Assembly (NCBI RefSeq): GCF_000003605.2 | Contig: NW_003124899.1 | Span: forward strand, 486,179 to 538,755 | Source: Saccoglossus kowalevskii | Lineage: Eukaryota > Hemichordata > Enteropneusta > Harrimaniidae | DNA: 52,577 nt | Direction: 5' to 3' | Shown here: positions 14,645 through 25,990 of the stretch, piece after piece | Numbering within the stretch: position 1 is the stretch's first letter | How the letters are laid out: every line of letters starts with the position of its first letter | The notes under the pieces: generated by a model | Database searches by the model: none | What the model saw: only the letters and a program-made list of their open reading frames with translations | Told to the model about the DNA's origin: nothing | Program-made: the position numbers and the translations under genes

Positions 14645-15154
14645 NNNNNNNNNNNNNNNNNNNNNNNNNNNNNNNNNNNNNNNNNNNNNNNNNNNNNNNN
14701 NNNNNNNNNNNNNNNNNNNNNNNNNNNNNNNNNNNNNNNNNNNNNNNNNNNNNNNNNNNNNNNNNNNNNNNNNNNNNNNNNNNNNNNNNNNNNNNNNNNN
14801 NNNNNNNNNNNNNNNNNNNNNNNNNNNNNNNNNNNNNNNNNNNNNNNNNNNNNNNNNNNNNNNNNNNNNNNNNNNNNNNNNNNNNNNNNNNNNNNNNNNN
14901 NNNNNNNNNNNNNNNNNNNNNNNNNNNNNNNNNNNNNNNNNNNNNNNNNNNNNNNNNNNNNNNNNNNNNNNNNNNNNNNNNNNNNNNNNNNNNNNNNNNN
15001 NNNNNNNNNNNNNNNNNNNNNNNNNNNNNNNNNNNNNNNNNNNNNNNNNNNNNNNNNNNNNNNNNNNNNNNNNNNNNNNNNNNNNNNNNNNNNNNNNNNN
15101 NNNNNNNNNNNNNNNNNNNNNNNNNNNNNNNNNNNNNNNNNNNNNNNNNNNNNN
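14645..15154. other. Assembly gap (510 N)
   Basis: A run of 510 undetermined bases. It begins inside a dispersed repeat, a likely cause of the assembly break. Any reading frame called across it is an artefact. Confidence 0.99.
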
Positions 15155-15346
15155 GCTGCTTGTTTATTTATATAATTAGCTCTACAATATTGAATAAAAA
15201 ACTATAATGAAATACTTAGCTAATTGTCGTAATACATAATATTTTGTTGATGACAATCTACTACAAGTACAAAACCATTTTTTTGTAGTTTTGATTATAA
15301 TAATAGTTACACTAGTATCACATAATTTCATGTTTTCACATAATTA

Positions 15347-15498
15347 CAATCTTTTCACTAAACATTGGACAATCAGATTGTGGTAAATGTTGATACATCA
15401 GAGCAAGTACTTAATGAAATTGCCACTGATTTTATCACTACTAATCAAAACATTATAACTGTAGCATAAACATGTTTGATACAATGTATAACTGTCTG
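15347..15498 (+). repeat. Left terminal inverted repeat of the 15.3-16.1 kb element
   Basis: It matches the reverse complement of 15938-16090 nearly base for base (for example TCAGATTGTGGTAAATGTTG in both). Read outward it carries an open frame ending in TGA at the same place as the frame in the right repeat. Confidence 0.88.
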
Positions 15499-15610
15499 TA
15501 CTCAACTCATTTACATAAAATGTTACGTTTGTGTGTGTCCCAGTAGTGTGTCCAGACACCCAGAGCATATAACGCGGGAAAGTCGGGAGTACATGTAATT
15601 TGGTGACAAA

Positions 15611-15991
15611 ATGCAGTCTCATAATTCCGACACACAATTTAATGTACGACAGAAAATTGTTGAACTTTACTTAAATTGGCTGTCGTGTAGTCAACTTGCA
15701 CAACAAACTAGGGTGTCAAAAAGTACTACGAATAATATATGCACTAAACTTATTACTAGCGGTGATGTTTCAGCTGGGAAGCACGGACGAAAACATGGTA
15801 ACAGAACATGCTTGACTGGCAATATTTTACAGCATATTGAATTTTATAAACAGCGACAGCCTAGTATTAATCGGCGTGAAATTCAAAAAACAAAATGTCT
15901 AGCGCAAACAATAAAAGAGAGAATGGCGCCTTGGACTCAGACAGGTATACATTGTATCAAAAATGTTTATGCTACAGTTATGATGTTTTGA
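15611..15991 (+). pseudogene. Transposase N-terminal fragment, paired-like HTH DNA-binding domain
   Basis: This 126-codon frame starts with ATG and ends inside the right inverted repeat. Residues about 12-45 (VRQKIVELYLNWLSCSQLAQ..., then VSKSTTNNICTKL) give the first helix-turn-helix. A basic linker GKHGRKHGNR and the segment HIEFYKQRQPSINRREIQK match the layout of the second half of a paired domain, as in Tc1/mariner transposases from which Pax DNA-binding domains derive. The catalytic domain that should follow is missing and the last about 20 residues are read from the repeat arm, so the product can at most bind DNA. I call it a transposase remnant rather than a host gene because of the flanking inverted repeats. 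Confidence 0.72.
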
Positions 15992-16090
15992 TTAGTAGTG
16001 ATAAAATCAGTGGCAATTTCATTAGGTACTTGCTCTGATGTATCAACATTTACCACAATCTGATCGTCCAATGTTTAGTGAAAACGATTG
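15938..16090 (-). repeat. Right terminal inverted repeat of the 15.3-16.1 kb element
   Basis: Reverse complement partner of 15347-15498. An ATG at 15895 opens a 47-codon frame, different from the transposase frame, that runs through this arm to TGA at 16036-16038. Confidence 0.88.
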
Positions 16091-16092
16091 TA

Positions 16093-16317
16093 AAGAGTTA
16101 GTCAAAAGTTGATAATTGGTAAAATAAAATAAAACAATACTAGAGCTACCGATACTCAATTAAAGTTGAGAGTGTGCAACACACACAAAAATAACACCTT
16201 TAGCATTGTGTAATTAAGAAAAGACAATATTGTCTTTCATTAACATTATGAAATGTCAATCCCCAGAAGATCTAATTACCATATCACTCCCAATTAATAT
16301 CATTTTGAAGAAATTTT
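16093..16317. other. Short spacer, nothing seen
   Basis: AT-rich sequence between the transposon and the dispersed repeat; no feature recognised. Confidence 0.5.
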
Positions 16318-16508
16318 AACCTTTTCAATGCCAGTTTCCTTTTCATCACAAACTCACAAATTAGTTCTGTTTATATTCTCCACTTTCCTTCCAAAGATTG
16401 GCTCAAAAATAGCCAAATTTTTTGAGTAAAATTAACTCAAATTTTGTATGTTGGCTCGAAAATTATGGTTCATTTCCAGAAATATTGAAGAATATGAGAA
16501 AAAATTGC
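16318..16508 (+). repeat. Dispersed repeat, copy 2
   Basis: Diverged relative of 9577-9820 without the 51-bp duplication. It shares AACCTTTTCA at the start and CATTTCCAGAAATATTGAAG near the end. Confidence 0.75.
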
Positions 16509-19500
16509 ACAATAATGTGGGCAAGAAAGTCTGGTGGAGAAAAGCTTATTAGTGTAGCTATCTGAATCATTTACGTTTAAGTTGTGTGTTCATTTTTAGC
16601 TCTCAGGCCATTGGTATGTCTATATTTACATACAACATGCTGGGTATCTTTGTTTTATTGTCTGCTACACTGTAACTTAATTAGCACCTCAGAAATACTT
16701 AAAAGCATTCTGCTATGCCATTTCTTTGCACAGTAGTGTAAACGCAATGTTAAATCACCCTTTACATTCATTGAATACAACAATACTTATTGAGTGATGC
16801 ACTAGCTTTCCTCTGTGCTGTTTTATCAACAACTTGATGCAAAAATACTTGTATAGAAACACAAGTCTTCTTTTCATTAAAGGTTGCAGTTAGATTTTAA
16901 CTCTTGTTTTTTAAACTTCAATAGGATGTATTCAGTATTAACAGTGCCGTGGATGTACAATACGCCTGTTTAGCGACAATTAACTTAAATTGCACACAAA
17001 CGTACATAGATCAACATCCTTGAGCTGCCTAACAACTGCATAATACTATGTGCTCTGACCTTGTGTCATTCACATGACAGTATTCATGGATTTGTGACTG
17101 ATATCACTGTAAAGAGGTGTTTTTTTTATTTCTATTGAGGTCTTGAACTATTCAATTACCTTTCATTATTCAACATATGTTTGCCCACTTGCATAGATTC
17201 CTATGTTAAAACTGTGTAGAATAAGCAGTGGCAGTTAGTAATCCTTCCTCCCACCTGAAAAACAAAAAACAAAACAAAAACAGGAAAATGTTTTAGCAAA
17301 TCGATGTGAGAGCGTATTTCTATGTATTTTTAGTTTAAAACTCAGTCTTTAAAATTGTGTTTTTTTGTTTCATGAAAATTGAGTTTTCTTTCATTTTTTA
17401 ATTAATTCTGACAAAAAAACACCTTAAAATATATTTGAACTGCTCTTTTTTATGATGCTCCTTTTTGAAATATGCTATGAACCAATTTGACATCAAGATT
17501 AAACCACAAATAAAGAACAACACACAACTGAATCAGTGGATTGCTGAAAACCTTGTTCGCTTACAATTAAATAACAAAACACATTACTGGAGCTGTATTG
17601 TGTAATATCACTGAGCGTTTCTATTTTAAGGTGCACTATTGATACAACAAGTGGTAATTGAAGAACAGTAGCATGTCTATTCTATTTAGAAAACCAATTT
17701 GCATCCTATTGTGTAGAATCCCTCCATCCTGCCCAGACCACTTGTTAACTGTTTTGTCAATGGTGTCTAGGACAATGTTGTCAGTCATCATGGTGTAATG
17801 TACATACATGTACTAATGAGTAAACATGTTCCCAGGATTTCAACTTCAGAGTCTAGCGAGGGACACCCATCAATCAAACGACCTAACCTGGTAAAAGTTT
17901 GTTAGATAGAATACATGACCAATGCTAGTATAAGAAATATCTAGGCCTCTGAGCAAAACAGATTGGATGACATCCAATGTTTTTAATACATCCTTGAATT
18001 TCAAGTTCTGTATTCCAATGTCAGATCATACCAGGTAGATTATTGCTTGACATAATCTGTTTTTAGGTTGCCATTTCGAGTATTATAGCCAATTAAAATA
18101 TCAACTACACCTACTAAGATTAGACTATTTGATTTCATTGGTATAGCTTTGTTAGTAAATTGCGTTTTCGGTGGAATGATCATGAATTGCACTGATAATT
18201 TGGTTGGATACGCAATTACCAGTTTTATGGCACAGTGTGGTAGTAAACAACGCGAAACTGTCTCTTGTCAGTTTATAAGCATCAGTGTACACTCCACCTG
18301 AGGTGCATGGCCATCCCCTGATGTATTATTGTGACATCTGTGCCTTTGTATTGACCATGACCAGCCATGGTATAGAGAGAGTGTTAATTATTATGTTAAT
18401 CAACAGGTTTTTGTATGTGGTGTGGGCAATCTTGCTCTAGCTGTGCAAGCATGTTTTGTATATACCAAATCTTAAATACTTTAAGATTATCAAAAGGATA
18501 GTTTTGATATGAAGCAGCTATGGATAGAAGAGTTCTTCGCAGGACATATATTATTAGTTTTCTGGTAAGCTGTCAGTCCATGGCTTTCTTTGCTGAATCT
18601 TTCATTTATATAGTATCTTGGTCAAGGTTCATGGCAGTGTGTGTATACCACATGTATACATGTGCTGATGAGTGGCTCAGAATGTGCTTTCTTGTTTTCA
18701 AAATTTATGTAGTTATGAGACAGTCCAGGAGTTTGCATTCATCAAATTTATCATGATCCTGAATCTTATCATGAATGTATCTCAAAAATTGAAACAGAGG
18801 TCCATTGTCTGCTCTCATTTATAGTTGTCTTCACCTACTTCACCTACCAAGTATTTCTGTATGCACATATAATAATCAAATTAAAATTATTTGTGTCTGT
18901 CTTTGGAATATATAAGCACATAAGCATACAGTTGTGTGCATTTTTTGCTTGCAACCTAATTGGAGGAGTTTGCCTAAATGACTCCAAACTGACAATTCTT
19001 AACTTGATAACTCTAAGCTTGCATTAATTAAACCATTATATATGGTGATATATGGTGTATATTCAATTTCTAAACACATATCCATAACACAATCTTTTCA
19101 TCTCAATACTCATCAAACTTTCCCGCCACTCCCTTTTTTCTCCACAATGCTGCAGTTGTTTGTCATTCAAATTCCATAATACCGGAGTATAAACGAACAC
19201 CAAAGGCTTCTTTTTGATTTTGAACTTGCTCCCCTCCGCCCCTCTCTTTTTTTAATCTCTAGATGCACACACTTTGACTACCTGTTGTTCGTGTCACATG
19301 AGTTGCAATTATATGAAGGACATCCACACTGAGAAACATTTCCCTGTGACCTCATCCTCCATGAGAGCCGTAATTACACCTTGGTTGGCAACTTTGAACA
19401 TTCAAAGACCAATTCTCATTCAACTGTATCAGAACAAACATTAATACACTCATTTGTTTAAAAATAGTTTCTTTTTACCCTCCTCCTTCTTTATACTTGG

Positions 19501-19732
19501 CTGGGACAAGGTTCTTTAATCAACGGACAGTGTTTTTTTTACTCTCTCAGCCCTCTGTAGCTAGGGTATCTTTTCTGTCAATGCGGCATGAAAAGAATTG
19601 TATGTAAACTGATCCATTCATAGTTTGTATAGACCGGAAAGACCTGACTTCATTGTCAGTTCAATAAATCTGTAATGAGTACTTTGTTTCTCTCTATGGA
19701 TGCCATAATTTTTTTTACTTTCCTGATATTAA
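16509..19732. other. AT-rich stretch without supported gene
   Basis: No gene recognised. At 18520-18564 an ATG opens 15 codons ending at a fair donor (TCTG|GTAAGC) in phase 0, the phase exon A needs. Such pairs arise often by chance, so it is not called as an exon. Confidence 0.5.
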
Positions 19733-20147
19733 ATATAACCAGAGGTACATTACTTGGGGTTTGCAACTCGCATAGTACTGTATGGTGACATCATGTCAAG
19801 ATCCCATTCAAGTCTCTTCTCGTAGATAGCGAGACTGAGGCTACGACCTTCTGACATGACGCATATCAATGGTCAAGGTTTGTAATGAAAAAAATAAACT
19901 TTTCTTGTCACTATCATAGTGAAAAATGTAATACATCGAAAATGTACAGAAAATATAGTTCTCGTAATCCATCATATCGTGGGCAGCTATTTTGATCCAT
20001 CTGGACATCCCAGTATCCTAGTTACCTCGGGCATGCGCATTCGCATTTTTTCTGAGTTGGAACATTTATGCGAGAGCGAGATTGTGACGGGATCTTGGTA
20101 TCATGTCACCGTAGTTACAAACCCCAAGTAATGTACCTCTGATATAA
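19733..20147. mobile_element. Fold-back (inverted repeat) element, about 415 bp
   Basis: The left arm (from AGAGGTACATTACTTGGGGT at 19741, through GGTGACATCATG and AAGATCCC) reappears reverse-complemented at 20070-20140 (GGGATCTTGG, CATGTCACC, ACCCCAAGTAATGTACCTCT). The arms are diverged but collinear over about 80-90 bases. No coding capacity recognised. It resembles a MITE; target-site duplications are not clear. Confidence 0.72.
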
Positions 20148-21353
20148 CACAGATATAGATATAGTTGCTACACAAGATCAGGGATTTGTTACTGCAGCAA
20201 AAATCGAAGGACAGAAATTTATGTTTTGTGCATTGTATGTTAGGTGTCACAGTGCATGAGCATGCAATTATATAATTGCACTTCAACACTAAATTTGTTT
20301 ATCATTCTCCATGTGGTATCAGTGCTTTACTTTGGTTTTATAATATTACACCACTGAGTACTGCAGTAGCAGTGCTTCTGTTTTTTCCCTCCAGTACATA
20401 AAAGGCTTATTTTTACATGTAATTTCACTGCGGTGATTTGTAACTGTCTATATGGTGTGTTTGGTTAGTGACATTGAAATTCAAGAATGACATCAATGCA
20501 ATTGCCACAGTTAGACATGTATTACTTGTCTATGTACACTGCTATTTCCCTGCAGATAATGTAGATGTTCAGACAAAGTCTGTTTTCAAGTTTTTGAATC
20601 TCTTTAACACTGTACGTGTGTAGCTGGTTATATTCTTGAGATATGCTCAGACAGTTAGTTTGGTTGTGTGTGTTACCATACACACTGTATTGTTTTTACT
20701 TATCTGTGCTTGTACTGTATTTGTTCTAATAGAAGCATGCATGAACTATTAAAAATTGCGCATACTGAATATACTGGAGTTACAGGGGCCTTTGCAATTT
20801 TTGAGTCTTCCCTTGGTCTTGTTCTCTAATTACAACAACTAAGAATCAACAGGTTTCCAAGTTTCCAGAAACTGAAAAATTAGCACAACTGTCAATGGAG
20901 TGCTAGGCATATGTCCATATCATAAAATGTATTTCACTCTGTCACCCCATTGCTTGGGAGAACATTGGTGTGGTTCTATAGAATGCGACCTATTTGACTA
21001 TACATGTACACCTGAAAATGCATGTGCTACTAATAGGGCAATCTGAACAAATACATATTTTGACTGGCAGTTTTAACTTTCTTATAATTTTTCTATCTTT
21101 CTTTTAACTCGTGTACATCAAGTCGTCCGTTTATTACTCATGATATATGCCTAATCGTGGTTTATCCGTTCCCTATCTCAGCATCACTTGTATAATTGTA
21201 TGTAAACAAATGCTTCAAACTGTTTGTGTTATGTCTCAAAACATTATCCTTCTATTGCAAGTGATCGCTTGGTTATGGTGGCGGCTAGCTTGACTTCTCT
21301 GTGCCTCAGATTAGGTTTCAGCAAATTTGCTATTTGGATTACTGAAAGCTTCC
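20148..21353. other. AT-rich stretch, nothing seen
   Basis: No gene, RNA gene or repeat recognised. Confidence 0.5.
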
Positions 21354-21778
21354 TAACATACTTACATATATATGCATGCTAATCGTAATTACTCGTAAAA
21401 GATCCTGTCCAATTAACATACTTACATATATATGCATGCTAATCGTAATTACTCGTAAAAGATCCTGTCCAATTAACATACTTAGGTATATATGCATGCT
21501 AATCGTAATTACTCGTAAAAGATCCTGTCCAATTAACATACTTAGGTATATATGCATGCTAATCGTAATTTCTCGTAAAAGTTCCTGTCCAATTAACATA
21601 CTTACATATATATATGCATGCTAATCGTAATTACTCGTAAAAAATCCTGTCCAATTAACATACTTAGGTATATATGCATGCTAATCATAATTACTCGTAA
21701 AAGGTCCTGTCCAATTAACATACTTAGGTATATATGCATGCTAATCGTAATTACTCGTAAAAGATCCTGTCCAATTAA
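21354..21778 (+). repeat. 60-bp minisatellite, seven near-identical units
   Basis: Units begin at about 21361, 21421, 21481, 21541, 21601, 21663 and 21723. Each contains TATATGCATGCTAATCGTAA and ACTCGTAAAAGATCCTGTCC; unit five has an extra TA. Units differ at a few positions (CTTACA/CTTAGG, GATCC/GTTCC/AATCC/GGTCC). Because 60 is a multiple of three, frames stay open on both strands; these are not genes. Confidence 0.97.
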
Positions 21779-24700
21779 CCAAGATAATAACTGCTGACCA
21801 ACCTGATAACTACTCCAATTATTGTACAATTTTATGTGATGGAAATGTTCTGTTCTGATCATTGCAGGTGGGGGGGGGGGGGGGGTTGAACTGTGTTACA
21901 ACTTTGATTCCGCTATTTATTTAAATAGCTTAAGGTAGAAGAGTACGGAATTTTTGTAAATATTTAAATATTCACCGAATTGGTGACATTCTAGATTAAC
22001 ATGATATTCAAACACTGGGCAACAACAACTTAGGCCACAAGACAAAAACACTTTATTGATAAAAAGTGTTAGACTTGGGCTAGGAAATGTTTTCCCAGTT
22101 TGATGAGACTTGATACTACTCTCACCATTCATTTGACCAATGGTTAAATACATATATATATCTTTCATGTTATTTGTTTGTCTACAGACTTGAGGTGTAG
22201 GTGAATTTAGATTGTATATTTGAAACTTAAACAATCATTTCAAATGCCTTGCTGCAATGTAATTACGACATGTACTTGCAAGAAACATTTATGTAGATCA
22301 CTGGTCAAGATTAAAAACTTATATACCCTCCCCACCATCAACAAAAAATTCGCTGACATTTAAATATGAGGTGTTTTGAGAGTGAGGGTAATATTGTGAT
22401 CATCTCGCAAATTGCGTAACTTCTCAATTCTCGTTAATTTTCATCGCATTTCACACCACTTGCATATGATGCCTTCCAAAACCCTACACTTAGACGTTAA
22501 GTTACCTCCGGCATTGAACTTACTGGGTCTTAAATTGGTTTTTCATTGGTCTGAAAACAGATATTAAAAAATCATATATACATTGCTCCTCTTATTGCTG
22601 CAGGAACCTTGTTAATAGATTATCAAACCGCTGTTCCTCTGACCTTTATTGAGCAGCAGCATTTCAATTACTTTGATAAGCAAATTATCTAATGAAATAT
22701 CAAAGGGTACATTTATTGAAACAGTTTCATTTGATGTTGGCCATTATTATTTATTAAGACTGGTTGTTATACCTTTTCTACTAAATAGAAATAATGAAAA
22801 TAATAATAATAATTATGATGTTCAACTTCACTGAGTTTTTAAATTCAGATATCCAATATTTCAAAGTATAATGTATACCGTAAGCAATTAAATTTACATT
22901 GAGTATAACTGGTAATTATGTAGAAACTTTGTCATTGTGCTTATTCATCTCAGCATTCAGTTTACTTGTTATTTTGGAGATTTGAATGAAAAGTTGTTTT
23001 TGTGTATCCATGCGGCTATTTCATGTTTACCGGAAAGTACAACATTGGTATTGTGCATTGGAATGCTTGGCATTTGTCATCGAGTACAAAAACAAAGCCA
23101 GTATTAAAGTAGTTCTGTAAGCATACAACTTCTTCAGTTAAAAAAACCAAAATGGTGTTCAAAAAATTACATTGGCCGCAATAAACACTTAGGACGCCAA
23201 GCCGGCGTAAAAAAACTACTCCTTCTTTCTTGATTGCCTCACTTAAGTTCAAAGACTAAGCATGAACACTAATGAGGCAGTGGATATATATATATATATA
23301 CCCTCGGTATTGCATGGAAAAGAATGTTGCAACGTATCATGGCGTAAAAGACACTATACACGTCCCTGTGCTCACTCGAATCATGAATGCACGTAAGTCA
23401 AACGGCAGAAATACATGATGTATTCAAAGTCGGCGGTGTGAATCGCACCATGATTCAAACGGTTATTTGTACCTGTTTCTAAGGGTCTTTGATGCCACGT
23501 TCTGTCATGACTCACCGCTCCCTGTGAAGTACTTGTCCCTGAATACGTTCTTGTTTTTGACAAGTTCAGGCTGCCAAACATAGTCAAATATTTAATTTAT
23601 AGCTTTTGTCTAGGAAACCTGCTTTGAAAAGAAACCTTAAATGTTTCCCCACTGGAGCAGAATGATGTAAATAGACTTTATGGCTGCTTTAGTAAGCCCC
23701 TTATATTTATAAAGCTGTACACTATTTGAATTTACTGAATCCATGAAGCAATATACCAAGAGTCTTAGCAGGGATGTGCAGTAGACCACTCTTAATAGTG
23801 GAAGTATTTTTCCTTTAATAACTTCCAAGATCTGCTGTACCCATTAAACGTTGACAAAGATACATGATGGTTTACACTTGCATTTATTTTTTTTAATTGG
23901 AATATTTGACTGATTAACTTTGTGATGGTGTTGCTGCAATTAACCACAGGACACTTATCACGTTCTATAAGTGGTAATTATAGTAATTACCCCAAAATTT
24001 GTTGCCAGGTACCAATTGCCATTACTTACTCAGGCAAAGTTATTCACTATTTTTGTTGAGTTTCAGCTTTAATGTTTAAAATTAGAATGCAAAAACATTT
24101 TGATACAACATATTTCAATCACAATTTATGAGTGTTTCTTATTCTTACTCAGTACATGTATAGCTTACAAGACTGTGACCTCACTAAAAATGTATCATTT
24201 ATGTCATGTCATTAAAATTGATGAACAAAAATCATTGTAACACATACGTTCCACAAAGAATATTCTTAAAATGACAATACCATTCATACAAAATAACTTA
24301 TTTTCCATTTTCACAATGGTAATAAGATCACAAGTTTCATGCCTGTTTTGTGACACTAATTACAATCTGAATTGTCAACACCAAAGTGTTCTACTCATGA
24401 ATATATTTTTCAAAACAAACTTTCAAAGAAAGTCATATGAAGGTAAATGAACAATTCATGATACATTTGAAAAAATCAAACACAAGCACTGAAATTGACA
24501 TAATATATTCAAGTCATGGGGCTTCAGCAGTTAATGAAAACATTCCTTATATTTTCATCTGAACGAAAATATTATCAAACAATATATCATTGAAATGCCA
24601 CTTGTCTCTTATAATTCACAACTTTTTAATTATAAGTACCGAGTGCTGAGCACACATATATTTTAGTGCATTTCTGTTTGAGACTTGCATTGCATTGCAG

Positions 24701-25095
24701 TTTGATATGATCATCTTTTTATTACAATGGCAGTATGGCATGGAATATGCTATCACAGCATCAGGCTTGGTTGAATGCACTTAATCACCTGTGGGTCTTA
24801 ACCAATGCTGCCCTCAAGTTACTGTGCCCAGTGAATGAGTCTTAGCCTGTGCATTTGGCTTCTCCATTTGAATCTATGTCACACTCATATAGGGTAGGCA
24901 TGTCACCCTGTTTTTATGTTCAATCCCGAGTTATATGCATTCAAAGACTGGCTCTTCTCACCATAAGCAGCAACCTGTATACTAAGGATGAATTGGCCAT
25001 TTTAGTATATCTGTTACATAAAAATAAAAATGTGTTAAATTGCACACTAATATCTTAAACCAGTTATCGGAAAGACAAGTTATGGCAACACTTTT
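21779..25095. other. AT-rich stretch with poly-G and AT microsatellite, no gene
   Basis: Contains a run of 16 G at 21870-21885, an AT dinucleotide run at about 23287-23300 and AAT-rich runs near 22795. No coding region recognised; reverse-strand frames at 23016-23252 and 23381-23587 lack any known domain. Confidence 0.5.
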
Positions 25096-25990
25096 TTACT
25101 CCCATGTGCGAAGCACATAATGGGAGTCTTTGCCAGTTACCCTGTCTGTATGTGTGTGTGTGCGTCTGTTCCACTGATTTTAGGTTTTGGTAGAAACCAT
25201 GCATATTAATTACCTAATTTGCATGATAATTAGCTCATTTTCAGCTGTTCCATGACTGTTCCACTGATATCTAAAGAACCACTCATTGAATTTTGATGAA
25301 ACTTGGTATATAGATGCTCTGAAATTATGTGCAGATTTGATTAGTTTTTAGTAAAAATTTGTGCATATTAATTACCTAATTTGCATGATACTTAGCTAAT
25401 TTTTAGCTGTTCTATGACTGTTATCTGATATCTAAAAAAACCACTCATTGGATTTTGATGAAACTTGGTTCATAAATGCTCTGAACTAATGCCAGGTTTT
25501 GATTAGTTTTGGGTGAAAATCTGTGCATATTAATTACCTATTTTGCATTATGATTAGTAAATTTTCGGCTTTTCCACTGATATCTCAACTACTGATCATC
25601 ACATTTCAATGAAACTTGGTACCTAGATGTCATAGGACACTGCACAGACCTAGTAGTTTTTAGTAGTTTTTGCATAATTAATACAATTTCAACTTTCACA
25701 CTGATATCTCAAGTCTTAATCATCACATTTCAATGAAACTTTGTACATAGATGCTCTAGCGCAATGTACAAATATGATCAGTTTTGGGTTAAAATCTGTT
25801 CATATAAATTCCCTAATTAGCATAATAATTCATAATTGTTTGCTTCTGATCACATTTCAATGAAACTTGGTACATAGGTGGTCTGTTACATTGCGCAGAC
25901 CTTATTAGTTTTACACTGTGTTCATTTTAATTTTCTGATTTGCATAATTAGTTTTCAGCTTTTCCATTAATATCTCAAGTACAAGTAATT
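25096..25990 (+). repeat. Hairpin-headed repeat with diverged internal units of about 170 bp
   Basis: It opens with a hairpin at 25098-25127 (arms ACTCCCATGTGC and GCACAT-aat-GGGAGT, loop GAA), then a GT-rich run. The body repeats a module at least five times: ACTGATATCT, TCAATGAAACTTGGTA or variant, AGATGCTCTG, TTAATTACCTAATTTGCAT. Copies grow more diverged to the right. No protein-coding frame. Confidence 0.8.

Larger units (their letters stand above)
15347..16090 (+). mobile_element. Tc1/mariner-like transposon remnant, 744 bp, long inverted repeats
   Basis: Inverted repeats of about 152 bp (15347-15498 and 15938-16090, only a few mismatches) begin CAATC and are flanked on both sides by TA (15345-15346 and 16091-16092), the hallmark of Tc1/mariner insertion. 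Inside is a reading frame for a paired-domain-like DNA-binding region (15611-15991). No DDE/DDD catalytic region is present, so this copy is non-autonomous, probably an internal-deletion derivative. Confidence 0.8.

Noticed and set aside
14606-15207. Three long reading frames across the N run
   Set aside because: They consist almost wholly of undetermined bases; not evidence of coding.
21339-21862. Frames with a repeated RKRSCPINIL-like peptide and its reverse-strand partner
   Set aside because: Products of the 60-bp minisatellite, whose length is a multiple of three; open on both strands.
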